Source: CAVSRC01 sp963785065
Lineage (GTDB): Bacteria; Pseudomonadota; Alphaproteobacteria; Rhizobiales; Kaistiaceae
Assembly (NCBI GenBank): GCA_963785065.1
Contig: CAWATX010000003.1
Coordinates: 591,407-655,406 of the forward strand
Direction: 5' to 3'
Length of the DNA: 64,000 bases
Each line of letters begins with the position of its first letter. Positions within the stretch are counted from its first letter, which is position 1. This document shows positions 55,751 to 64,000 of this stretch, in pieces. The position numbers and the translations under genes are program-made. The notes below the pieces were generated by a model. It saw only the letters and a program-made list of their open reading frames with translations. It made no database searches and was not told the DNA's origin.

Positions 55751-56621
55751 TCACTGGTTGTGCGTGCCGACGATCTTGCCGTCCACCAGCTTGGTGAACG
55801 GCACGAAGTTGACGATGGAGCCGTGGTAGATGTCGGAGCGGGCGACGCGGAAGCTGCCGTCCGGCCGCCTGCTGCTTGACGATCTTCAGCACGTGCTGCG
55901 CGCCCGGCGGGCCGACCGGGATCACCATGACGCCGTTCGGCTTCAGCTGCTGCAGCAGCGGCGGCGGCACATGGTCGATGCCGCAGGTGACGATGATCTT
56001 GTCGAACGGGGCGAACTCCGGCCAGCCGTAGTAGCCGTCGTCGTTCTTGCGGGTGATCGCCTTGTACTCGGTGTAGCCCCGCGCGATCAGGTCGGCATAG
56101 ACGCCGCCGGTGCGCTCGAAGAGCGGCTTGATGATCTCGATCGTCCAGATCTTGTCGGTGAGGTTCGACAGATAGGCCGACTGATAGCCCGAGCCGGTGC
56201 CGACCTCGAGCACCTTCTCGCCGAATTGCGGGTCGATGGTGTTGGTCATGCGCGCGACCGTATGCGGCCCGGTGATGGTGACGCCATAGCCGATATCGAG
56301 GTAGTGCCATTCATAGGCGCGCGAGAGATTGGCCTTGGTGACGAAGTCCTCGCGCGGCGTCATCAGGTAGGCGCGCTTGTTGCGGTCGTTCCAGACGTCG
56401 TGGTGCGCGATGAGCTGGAGGAAGCGGTCGAACCGCTCGCCGAGGAATTTCGGGTCTTCCCCGCGGTTCTTCACCATCCAGTCGATGAAGGCCTGCCGCG
56501 AGTCCATCGGCGGCATGGCGTTCCAGTCGTAGGGAACCGGAACGTTGGCAAAGGCGAATGTGGGCGCGAACCCTGCGGCCAACGCGCTGCCGGACAGAGC
56601 CAGAAAATCCCGTCTGTTCAT
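55751..56621 (-). pseudogene. Exported protein-L-isoaspartate O-methyltransferase-like, one frame break
   Basis: Start at ATG 56621 with AAGGAG upstream. MNRRDFLALSGSALAAGFAP is a Tat signal. The catalytic domain shows motif I GEKVLEVGTGSGYQSAYLS, IWTIEIIKPLFERTGGVYAD, APFDKIIVTCGIDHVPPPLL and PVGPPGAQHVLKIVKQQ. An extra base near 55866 breaks the frame; corrected, the end reads DGSFRVARSDIYHGSIVNFV and stops at 55753. This enzyme normally repairs isoaspartate in the cytoplasm with SAM, so the Tat signal is odd. It is a close tandem copy of the next gene. Confidence 0.75.
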
Positions 56622-56671
56622 CGTTCAGCTCCTTGAGCGCGATCCGATCGGCGCTATGCCCTCACCTTTTG

Positions 56672-57567
56672 TCAGCCGCCATTGTGCGTGCCCACGATCT
56701 TGCCGCCCACCAGCTTGGTGAAGGGCACGAAGGGCACGATGCGGCCGTTGTAGATGTCCGAGCGAGCGACGCGGAAGCTGCCGTTGACCTGCTCCTTGAC
56801 GATCTTCAGCACGTGCTGCGCGCCGGGCGGGCCGACCGGAATGACCATGATCCCGTTGGGCTTCAGCTGCTGCAGAAGCGGCGGCGGCACATGATCGATG
56901 CCGCAGGTGACGATGATCTTGTCGAATGGCGCAGCCTCCGGCCAGCCATAATAGCCGTCGTCGTTCTTGCGGGTGATCGCTTTGTATTCCGTGTACCCGT
57001 GAGCGATCAGGTCGGCATAGATGCCGCCGGTGCGCTCGAAGAGCGGCTTGATGATCTCGATCGTCCACACCTTGTCGGTCAGGTTCGACAGATAGGCGGA
57101 CTGATAGCCGGAGCCGGTGCCGACCTCGAGCACCTTCTCGCCCTTCTGAACATCGATCGAAGAGGTCATCCGGCCGACGAGGTGCGGGCCGGAAATGGTG
57201 ACCCCGTAGTTGATGTCGAGAAAGGCGTTGTCGTAGGCGCGGGGCAAATTCGGAGCCAGAACGAAATCCTCGCGCGGCGTCATCAGGAAGGCGCGCTTGT
57301 TGCGGTCGTTCCACAGGTCGCCGTTGCGCGACCAGATGCACGAACCGGTCGAAGCGCTCGCCGAGGAAATTCGGGTCTTCGCCGCGGTTCTTTGCCATCC
57401 AGTCGATGAAGGCCTGCCGCGAGTCCATGGGCGGCGCGGCGTTCCAGTCGTAGGCGGTCGGGACGCGACTGTCGCGAAGAGAGGGGATGGCCGCATCCGC
57501 GAGCGCCGGAACGCCATGAGAACCATCGCCCCGAGCGCCTCCGCGCGAGGAAATCGCGTCGTCTCAT
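56672..57567 (-). pseudogene. Second exported isoaspartate methyltransferase-like copy, frame-broken
   Basis: Reads as MRRRDFLA, then GALGAMVLMAF, then PALADAAIPSLRDSRVPTAY and DWNAAPPMDSRQAF after three single-base corrections (near 57545, 57508 and 57330). The rest is one open frame to 56672 with GEKVLEVGTGSGYQSAYLSN, VWTIEIIKPLFERTGGIYAD and GSFRVARSDIYNGRIVPFVP. It is highly similar to 55751-56621, both in sequence and in Tat signal. The two are adjacent, about 50 bases apart, so it is a tandem duplication. Confidence 0.75.
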
Positions 57568-57673
57568 CCAGCTCTCCAACGTTGGAGCCGGCTCCGCCGA
57601 CCCTGACCCCGCGTGCAAGGGATTAATGTCGAGCGGCCAGCTTTCAGAGCGCCTTGCAATAGCGTCTAGCAAG

Positions 57674-58336
57674 TCAGAATGAGCGCCGGACCAGGAATTG
57701 GAACCCGCTGGCGGCTTCACCGACATGCGGCAAAACGCGGGAGGTTAAAGACCCGCGGCCCGTCGTCAGGAAGAACGAGAGCCTGTCCGCGTCCGCGATT
57801 CTGCGTTGCTTTGCCAAGTGGGCATTCTCGGCATCGAGCCAGAAGTCGCCGCCGCTGGTCTTCTCGTAAAAAGCATTGCCGCCCGCAACAAGCACATAGT
57901 GCATGTTGTGGTATGGAAAACTGACCCCGGCCGTATGGAAGAACATGGCGTGGCCCACGCCGGGATGGCGCGCGCCCGCCAAGACGGCCGCCGCAATTCG
58001 TTCCGCCCGAGCGCGTCCCGGCCCCGACATTGGTCGGTCGAGCGCGCCGGCCGCAAACTGGCCCGGCTGACCAACCACGCCACAGATCGTACGAGGATAC
58101 TTGCCGGATGCGAGGCGGTTCATCACAACCGTTCCAACGGCCAGCATGCCCTCATCGCTCGACCGGTTCGATTCGAAATACATCACCCTGGCGAGGCATT
58201 CATCGCTGGAGAGCCACCAATGACCGCCAAAGCTATGGGGACCCAGCGCACAGCCGGCCGGGGCGATCGCCAGCACGAGCTCGGCAACCAACGCCGCCCG
58301 TCGCCATGCGCTAGGTGCGGCCCGCCGCAAGGTCAT
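57674..58336 (-). CDS. SleB-type cell wall hydrolase
   Basis: 220 residues from ATG 58336; an upstream GTG (58357) is possible. The N-terminal hydrophobic part ends LAIAPAGCALG, a possible lipobox. The Hydrolase_2 domain has ECLARVMYFESNRSSDEGML, AVGTVVMNRLASGKYPRTIC, VVGQPGQFAAG and HPGVGHAMFFHTAGVSFPYH, including the catalytic glutamate in YFES. The enzyme cleaves peptidoglycan glycan strands or peptides in the periplasm. It has no operon partner. Confidence 0.88.
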   Translation of the reverse strand: MTLRRAAPSAWRRAALVAELVLAIAPAGCALGPHSFGGHWWLSSDECLARVMYFESNRSSDEGMLAVGTVVMNRLASGKYPRTICGVVGQPGQFAAGALDRPMSGPGRARAERIAAAVLAGARHPGVGHAMFFHTAGVSFPYHNMHYVLVAGGNAFYEKTSGGDFWLDAENAHLAKQRRIADADRLSFFLTTGRGSLTSRVLPHVGEAASGFQFLVRRSF

Positions 58337-58517
58337 ATCGTCATACGCAACATACACTTGCCTCGCCAACGCATTGGCAGGTGGCGGCAGCCTTTGCTCA
58401 GGGGCTTAATTTTCTGTAAACGAAGCGAGGCCCGTTGCGTGTCATGTCAGTTCAGACGCGCAAGGTGGGAACGACGCGCTTCTGACGCTCCGCTCTTGGA
58501 GGCTTCGTCACAGGTGC

Positions 58518-59417
58518 TTACATCGTCCGATTGATCGTCCGCGGTTCAGTTTTCGTCGCGACGACAACCGAATCCGCGCGGTTTACCGCATGCTCATCTT
58601 CAACATCAAAGCGTGTTGCAGCAAGGAACCAAACAAAGCCAACAATAATCGCGGACAAGCCGACGGTGACCGTACCATCCCCCCATCCGAGTCCCCCGAA
58701 ACTCGCCGCCTTGCCGGTCCAGTCGGCGAACGACGCTCCCAGCGGTCGCGTGATGATGTAGGCCAGCCAGAACGCGAGCACCGCATTGCGTGACTGGTGC
58801 CGGTGCTCCAGATCGAGCACGCCCTTTGCCGCGTAATGCGTGGCTGCCACCAGCGCTATGAGGCCGGCGAAGAGAAGGCCTGAGTCGAGATAACCCAAGT
58901 GCAGGGTCACGGCTGTCATGTCCCCCGCGGCCGTCCCCAGGGCGAAGGTTGCCATGACGGTGGCCCAATAGAAGAGCTCCCGGCGCCAAGTGTCGATGCT
59001 GTGGATGGACAGCGTCTTCTCGACCGCATACCACAGCGCGAAGATGACGCCGAGGGAGACGGCAAAGAAGATGGTGGAGTCGAGATAGGGCACGCCAATC
59101 ACGATGTGTAGCACGTCTGCAGCCATCGTCCCGAAGACTGCGACCATCGCCACCGCGAACCAATAGACCCAGGCGTTGTATCGCCGCGCCCGGAACTGCA
59201 GCGCCAACGCGACAGTAAGCCCAAGGCCGCCGATTCCGACGGCGATCACCGGATCGATGACGTGCACGAGATAGTCGGACGCGCTCTCGCCGACGGCGGT
59301 TGTCAGCACCTTCACGACCCAGAACAGGATAGTGACTGCAGGGACTTTCCTCTCGTGCACAACGTGCTCGTGCGCGGGTGCTATTGGCTGGGAACCGTGC
59401 AATGTCAGACCTGCCAC
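58518..59417 (-). CDS. COG4705-type membrane protein
   Basis: 299 residues from GTG 59417. The first helix VPAVTILFWVVKVLTTAVGESASDYLVH is the family's conserved beginning, then VYWFAVAMVAVFGTMAADVL, a repeat of the same pattern (FYWATVMATFALGTAAGDMT), and RPLGASFADWTGKA. The protein has about eight helices in two related halves, each with a G-E/T-AAD-type motif. Function is unknown; some neighbours in other genomes link it to metal or redox stress. It lies alone, divergent from recD2. Confidence 0.85.
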   Translation of the reverse strand: MAGLTLHGSQPIAPAHEHVVHERKVPAVTILFWVVKVLTTAVGESASDYLVHVIDPVIAVGIGGLGLTVALALQFRARRYNAWVYWFAVAMVAVFGTMAADVLHIVIGVPYLDSTIFFAVSLGVIFALWYAVEKTLSIHSIDTWRRELFYWATVMATFALGTAAGDMTAVTLHLGYLDSGLLFAGLIALVAATHYAAKGVLDLEHRHQSRNAVLAFWLAYIITRPLGASFADWTGKAASFGGLGWGDGTVTVGLSAIIVGFVWFLAATRFDVEDEHAVNRADSVVVATKTEPRTINRTM

Positions 59418-59670
59418 AGAAATGCCCAGCGATGCTGCCGCATAGCTGATCCAGGTCGCCCGCCACCCTGTTCTACGGGCACATTCCTTAACAAGGTGAC
59501 GAATTTGTGGTCACTTCGGAACAGCATCGGTTTACCCCTCCGATCCCGTTGACGTCTTGGTGCCGGCTTCGGCGACGGGCCAAGCAGCCTGCCGCGTTTG
59601 ACCGGCTGATACCGCCAGCTCTTGGTTCGGCGCAGGGCGTAGCCGAGAAACGGATGATCTGGCAATCCGC

Positions 59671-61887
59671 ATGAAGCCGCAGCCGGAATCATCGACCCAG
59701 GAAGTGCTCGCCGGCCTCGTCGAGCGGGTCACCTTCCACAACGACGAGAACGGCTTCTGCGTTCTCCGGGCGAAGGCACGCGGCCATCGCGATCTGGTGA
59801 CCGTCGTCGGCCACGCGGCGACGATCTCCGCCGGCGAGTGGATCACGGCGTCGGGCGAGTGGATCAACGACCGCACGCACGGCCAGCAGTTCAAGGCGCG
59901 GTTTCTGAAGACCTCGGCGCCGACCTCGATCGACGGCATCGAGAAATATCTCGGCTCCGGCATGATCCGCGGTATCGGCCCGGTCTACGCCAAGAAGCTG
60001 GTTCGGGCCTTCGGGGAGAAGGTCTTCGACACGATCGAAGCGGAGCCCGAGCGCCTGCGGGAGGTGACGGGCATCGGCCCGGTGCGCGCCAGGCGCATCA
60101 CGGACGCCTGGGCCGAGCAGAAGGTCGTCCGCGAGATCATGGTGTTCCTGCATGAGCACGGCGTCGGCACGGCGCGGGCGGTGCGGATCTACAAGACCTA
60201 CGGCGCCGATGCCGTTCAGGTGATGTCGGAGAACCCCTACCGGCTGGCGCGCGACATCCGCGGCATCGGCTTCAAGACCGCCGACGCCATCGCCATGAAG
60301 CTCGGCATCGAGAAGACCGCCATGATCCGGGTGCGCGCCGGCATCTCCTTTGCCCTGACCGAGGCCATGGACGAGGGCCATTGCGGCTTGCCGACCGATG
60401 AGTTGATTCCGCTCGCCGAGGGACTGCTGGAGGTGCCGCCGGACCTGATCCGCACGGCCCTCGATCTGGAACTGTCCGAGGGCACGGTGGTCGCCGACAG
60501 TGTCGGCGAAACGCCCTGCGTGTTTCTGGCGGGGCTGTACCGGGCCGAGCGGGCCATCGCCGAACGGCTGATCCGGCTTGTGAACGGCAAACTGCCCTGG
60601 CCGTGGATCGATCCGGACAAGGCCCTGCCGTGGGTCGAGCAGCGCAGCGGCCTGCAGCTTGCCGACAGCCAGAAGACCGCGATCCGCCTGGCGCTGATGT
60701 CCAAGGTGCTCGTCATCACCGGCGGGCCGGGCGTCGGCAAGACCACCATCGTCAAGTCGATCCTGCGGGTCCTCTCGGCCAAGGGCGCGAAGCTGCTTCT
60801 CTGTGCCCCCACCGGCCGCGCCGCCAAGCGCATGACCGAGGCGACCGGCTTCGAGGCCAAGACCATCCACCGGCTGCTCGAGGTCGACCCCAAGGGCGGC
60901 GGCTTCAAGCGCGACGGCGACAACCCGCTCGACTGCGACCTGCTGGTCGTCGACGAGGCCTCCATGGTCGATGTCATGCTGATGCAGGCGCTGATGAAGG
61001 CGGTGCCGGACAATGCCGCCCTGCTGATCGTCGGCGACATCGACCAGCTGCCCTCGGTCGGACCGGGACAGGTGCTGGCCGACGTCATCGCCTCCGGCGC
61101 CGTGCCCGTGGTGCGCCTGACCGAGGTGTTTCGGCAGGCCGCCGCGAGCCGGATCATCGTCAGCGCCCACCGCATCAACCAGGGCCTGATCCCCGATCTC
61201 GGCAAGCCGGAGGAGAGCAGCGACTTCTACTTCGTGCCGGCCGACGATCCCGAAACCGCCGTGGCGCGCATCGTCGAACTGGTGAAGAGCCGCATCCCCA
61301 AGCGCTTCGGCCTCGATCCGATCCGCGACATCCAGGTGCTGTGCCCGATGAACCGCGGCGGCGTCGGCGCCCGCTCGCTCAACATCGAGCTGCAGGAGGC
61401 GCTGAACCCCGCCGGCGAGCGCAAGGTCGAGCGCTTCGGCTGGACCTTCGCGCCCGGCGACAAGGTCATGCAGATCGAGAACGACTACGACAAGGAGGTC
61501 TACAACGGCGACATCGGCTACATCGACGACGTCGATCCCGACGCCGGCGAACTCGACGCCAGCTTCGACGGGCGTTCGGTCACCTACGGCTTCGGCGAGC
61601 TCGACACGCTGGTGCCGGCCTACGCCGCGACCATCCACAAGAGCCAGGGCTCGGAATACCCTGCCGTGGTCATCCCGATCATGACCCAGCACTACGCCAT
61701 GCTGCAGCGAAACCTGCTCTACACCGGCATCACCCGCGGCAAGCGCCTGGTGGTGCTCGTCGGCCAGAAGAAGGCGGTCGCCATCGCGGTTCGCAACGTC
61801 TCAGGCCGGCGGCGGTGGTCGAAGCTGGACGAGTGGCTGGCACCGAAAACGTCCTTGAGCCCCGATCGCATAGGAGCGGCACGATGA
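59671..61887 (+). CDS. recD2: RecD-like SF1 DNA helicase (RecD2)
   Basis: 738 residues. An N-terminal OB-like region (LAGLVERVTFHNDENGFCVL) and helix-hairpin-helix region (YLGSGMIRGIGPVYAKKLVR; LREVTGIGPVRARRITDAW) precede the helicase core: Walker A ITGGPGVGKTTIVKSIL, motif Ia LLCAPTGRAAKRM, Walker B LLVVDEASMVDVML, motif III VGDIDQLPSVGPG, and the C-terminal UvrD-like part with AYAATIHKSQGSEYPAVVIP. This is the AddAB/RecBC-independent RecD2. It unwinds DNA 5' to 3'. The next gene overlaps its stop by four bases. Confidence 0.95.
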   Translation: MKPQPESSTQEVLAGLVERVTFHNDENGFCVLRAKARGHRDLVTVVGHAATISAGEWITASGEWINDRTHGQQFKARFLKTSAPTSIDGIEKYLGSGMIRGIGPVYAKKLVRAFGEKVFDTIEAEPERLREVTGIGPVRARRITDAWAEQKVVREIMVFLHEHGVGTARAVRIYKTYGADAVQVMSENPYRLARDIRGIGFKTADAIAMKLGIEKTAMIRVRAGISFALTEAMDEGHCGLPTDELIPLAEGLLEVPPDLIRTALDLELSEGTVVADSVGETPCVFLAGLYRAERAIAERLIRLVNGKLPWPWIDPDKALPWVEQRSGLQLADSQKTAIRLALMSKVLVITGGPGVGKTTIVKSILRVLSAKGAKLLLCAPTGRAAKRMTEATGFEAKTIHRLLEVDPKGGGFKRDGDNPLDCDLLVVDEASMVDVMLMQALMKAVPDNAALLIVGDIDQLPSVGPGQVLADVIASGAVPVVRLTEVFRQAAASRIIVSAHRINQGLIPDLGKPEESSDFYFVPADDPETAVARIVELVKSRIPKRFGLDPIRDIQVLCPMNRGGVGARSLNIELQEALNPAGERKVERFGWTFAPGDKVMQIENDYDKEVYNGDIGYIDDVDPDAGELDASFDGRSVTYGFGELDTLVPAYAATIHKSQGSEYPAVVIPIMTQHYAMLQRNLLYTGITRGKRLVVLVGQKKAVAIAVRNVSGRRRWSKLDEWLAPKTSLSPDRIGAAR

Positions 61888-62264
61888 GTTCCCGCAAAGC
61901 GCATAAGATTTGGATCGAGCAGTGCGAGGCAGCCCAAACGATCAGAGCCCGTTTTGGGTTGAAGGCGGCCTTCGATTATGCGGTCGGGGAAAAATTGATG
62001 AATTTTGCCGAAGCCGCATTGAGTCATCGTGCCTTCGCGCAAGAGCTGCCCGGCTTTGTCTCCGAAGTGAGGAGACTATTCACTGCCGACGAGATCCGAA
62101 CACAGTTGACACGGATCGAGAGTCAACTGAACGAAGAGGGAGAGGAAGACGTTCTCGACGAGGATAATCCGTTTGGCGAGAGCCCGGCTGCGACCGCAGA
62201 GCGCGTGCGCCGGTTCATGACGATCAAGGAATTGTTGACGGCAGATTCACTTGGCACTTCGTGA
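61884..62264 (+). CDS. Small hypothetical protein coupled to recD2 and a SNF2 helicase
   Basis: 126 residues from ATG 61884, overlapping the recD2 stop (ATGA). No signal or membrane segment. The N-terminal half (RKAHKIWIEQCEAAQTIRAR, FGLKAAFDYAVGEKLMNFAE) is helical, the C-terminal half acidic (EEGEEDVLDEDNPFGESPAA). Not recognised as a named family. Its place between two helicases suggests a shared DNA repair or defence role. Confidence 0.75.
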   Translation: MSSRKAHKIWIEQCEAAQTIRARFGLKAAFDYAVGEKLMNFAEAALSHRAFAQELPGFVSEVRRLFTADEIRTQLTRIESQLNEEGEEDVLDEDNPFGESPAATAERVRRFMTIKELLTADSLGTS

Positions 62265-62363
62265 CCAGCCCGAGCTCCCGACCCCGCCCCGCGATGAAGT
62301 CGTGCGGGCGGCCGATCTGCTGGTCGACATGTCCGGTCCGCTCATGAGGATTTCTCCGTATTG

Positions 62364-64000
62364 ATGACGTTGGCGCCGGTTCTTACGCCGCACGGTCTGC
62401 TAACGCTGCGCCAAGCCGGCGAGGCGCTGGATATGGAGCCGGAACGGGTAGCGCGGCTGGAGCAAGCGTTCATACGAGGGTCCGGGCATGGACTGTTGTG
62501 CCTGGGCGCCGACGAAGTCGGAACAGCTCTTCTTCCGGTGCTGTCTTATTGGCGGGAGTTTGGCGCACGCTACGTGGCCGCGCTGTGCGCGCTCCCCGGG
62601 GTGGGCGAAGGCGCCATCAAGCCACCCGTCACCCTTCCCGAACGTCGCGAGTTGGACCAGATCGCCGCAGCTGTTCCGCCCATGATGGGGGCGGAATACC
62701 TGACCACAGATGTACTGGCTGATCTTTGGCGCGGCATGGATTCGGCCTTCGACGCTGAACTGGCTGAAGCCGAACTCTCCGTTCAGGAGTTCCTCAAGCG
62801 CCGTCATCCGGCCTGGAACCTCGTTGGGCGCGTCCATTTCAATCTTGCCGAGAACAGCAAGGACGAGGCGGCTCCATTTGCATTTCTTGCGACCTACACG
62901 ACACGGCTCTCTGCTGCGGCCAGGGCACAGCATGTGCCACTCGGCAAGGCCTTGCAGGAATATGCCGGGGCCAGGAACCGCGAGCGCCTGCTCTCGCTGC
63001 TGATGCCGGTCCAGCGTGCGGGCGAACACTGCGCTTGGTTGAAGGCCATGATCGATGCCGGCGAAATCTTTCACCCGCTGCGCTGGAGTCCGCAGCAAGC
63101 ACTGCATCTTCTGAAAGACGTTGCAGCGCTCGAGAGCGCTGGGGTGATTGTGCGGATGCCGGCGAGCTGGCGCATGAACCGCCCCGCACGCCCGCAGGTG
63201 AAGGCAACGGTGGGCGGCAACGCCCCTTCGCAGTTGGGACTGGATGCGCTGCTCGACTTCCGCATGGAGGTGACGCTCGACGGCGAAAGCCTCTCGGCGG
63301 TCGAGATCCAGCAATTGCTGGCGCAGTCCGACGGCTTGGCCTTGATCCGTGGCAAGTGGGTCGAAATCGACCATGACCGACTAGGTCGGACCCTTGAGCA
63401 GTTCGAGGCGATCGAACGGCGCGCGGTCACCGAAGGTCTGTCGTTTGGCGAGGCGATGCGCATGCTGGCCGGAGCCGGTATTGCCGAGGACGGGGCCGCC
63501 GGACGGGCCGACGTTGACTGGAGCCAGACGGTGGCTGGTCCCTGGCTGGCGCAGACACTTGCGGCCTTACGCAGCCCGGAAGGCCTCGCGCGTATCGATC
63601 CTGGTCGGTCGTTTCAGGGTACGCTCCGCCCTTATCAGCAGGCAGGTGTGCAATGGCTCTATCTTCTCGCGCAGCTTGGGCTCGGGGCCTGCCTTGCAGA
63701 TGACATGGGTCTCGGCAAGACGATCCAGCTCTTGTTGCTGCTGCTGGTTCTCAAGCACGAAGCGAACACCAAGCATAAACCGTGTCTTCTGGTTGTCCCC
63801 GCCTCGCTGCTTGCCAACTGGGCTGCCGAAGTAACGCGATTTTGCGCCAAGCCTCAAAGCCGTCGTGGCTCATCCCTCGGCAGCGCCAGACGAGAAACTG
63901 AAGACGGACGGGGTCGACGATCTGGCGGATGTCGACCTGGTTATTACGAGCTACGGATATCTCGCCCGCGTACCGTGGCTTGGTAGTACGGCGTGGCGAC
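62364..64000 (+). CDS. SNF2-family helicase, partial and frame-broken
   Basis: The gene starts at ATG 62364 (in-frame TTG at 62361) and runs off the window. The first ~400 residues are the SNF2-helicase-associated domain (GARYVAALCALPGVGEGAIK, FDAELAEAELSVQEFLKRRH). The ATPase core begins with LRPYQQAGVQWLYLLAQLGL and Walker A CLADDMGLGKTIQLLLLL, then CLLVVPASLLANWAAEVTRF. At about 63840 a run of four T, where three would fit, shifts the frame. Dropping one T gives FAPSLKAVVAHPSAAPDEKL through DLVITSYGYLARVPWLG to the end. Probably a sequencing error or recent frameshift. Confidence 0.85.

Noticed and set aside
59689..61692. 667-codon minus-strand frame opposite recD2
   Set aside because: RecD2 motifs on the plus strand are complete; the minus frame is an antisense shadow rich in His/Asp/Val.

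Overview
The window is a high-GC chromosome segment from an alphaproteobacterium, most likely Hyphomicrobiales (Mesorhizobium-like). The evidence is the mix of typical families (DUF1194, DUF2291, DUF4396, COG4705, Opp/Rbs-type sugar transporters), FixK/FNR-style TTGA-N6-TCAA boxes, and ISL3 and IS21 elements. No rRNA, tRNA or CRISPR was seen. Gene ends were placed by ribosome binding sites, 4-base stop/start overlaps and domain content. All family assignments were made by reading the sequence, with no database search.

Layout. 0-9 kb: ordinary genes, namely an APC permease (cut by the window edge), an SDR with a changed catalytic motif, an FAD reductase, an orphan bc1-type Rieske protein, a LysR/DUF4242 divergent pair, a DUF1194 protein, a P-type proton ATPase and a lipoprotein. 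9-11 kb: an intergenic hairpin element, an XRE/ImmA-IrrE regulator-protease pair and a ketopantoate reductase remnant.

11.4-29.5 kb: a tightly packed, co-oriented carbohydrate locus. It holds a DeoR-type regulator, an Opp-type ABC importer, an intracellular DUF5060/apiosidase-like/DUF5605 glycoside hydrolase, an Rbs-type ABC importer with a DUF2291 lipoprotein, an L-fucose/L-arabinose-isomerase-family enzyme, a two-subunit transketolase and an FGGY kinase. Read in order it predicts import of a glycoside, hydrolysis in the cytoplasm, isomerisation, phosphorylation and C2 transfer. This resembles the transketolase route for D-apiose but uses a different isomerase family. It is the best candidate for an undescribed pathway.

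29.8-35 kb: an insertion zone. A 5'-truncated IS21-type istAB, an unassigned spacer, a truncated secreted-protein gene, a complete ISL3-type element without target duplication, and an ABC ATPase gene cut before its Walker A motif that precedes an FtsX-type permease.

35-50 kb: a redox/metal envelope cluster: DUF4396, EF-hand protein, cytochrome c, zinc-ribbon protein, a P19-like secreted protein, a SHOCT protein, a cupredoxin, a two-component system, an ABC exporter with two different ATPases and one 884-residue permease, and a divergent heme A synthase. Three FNR/FixK-type boxes lie 67-88 bases before start codons here, suggesting microoxic control.

50-64 kb: envelope proteins (GT51 transglycosylase, SH3, cell wall hydrolase), a run of four genes (two Tat-exported isoaspartyl methyltransferase-like proteins, a membrane spermidine-synthase-like protein, an alpha/beta hydrolase) carrying about ten single-base frame breaks, a COG4705 membrane protein, and a recD2 / small protein / SNF2 helicase operon with one further frame break at the window end. 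The frame breaks look more like sequencing errors than decay.
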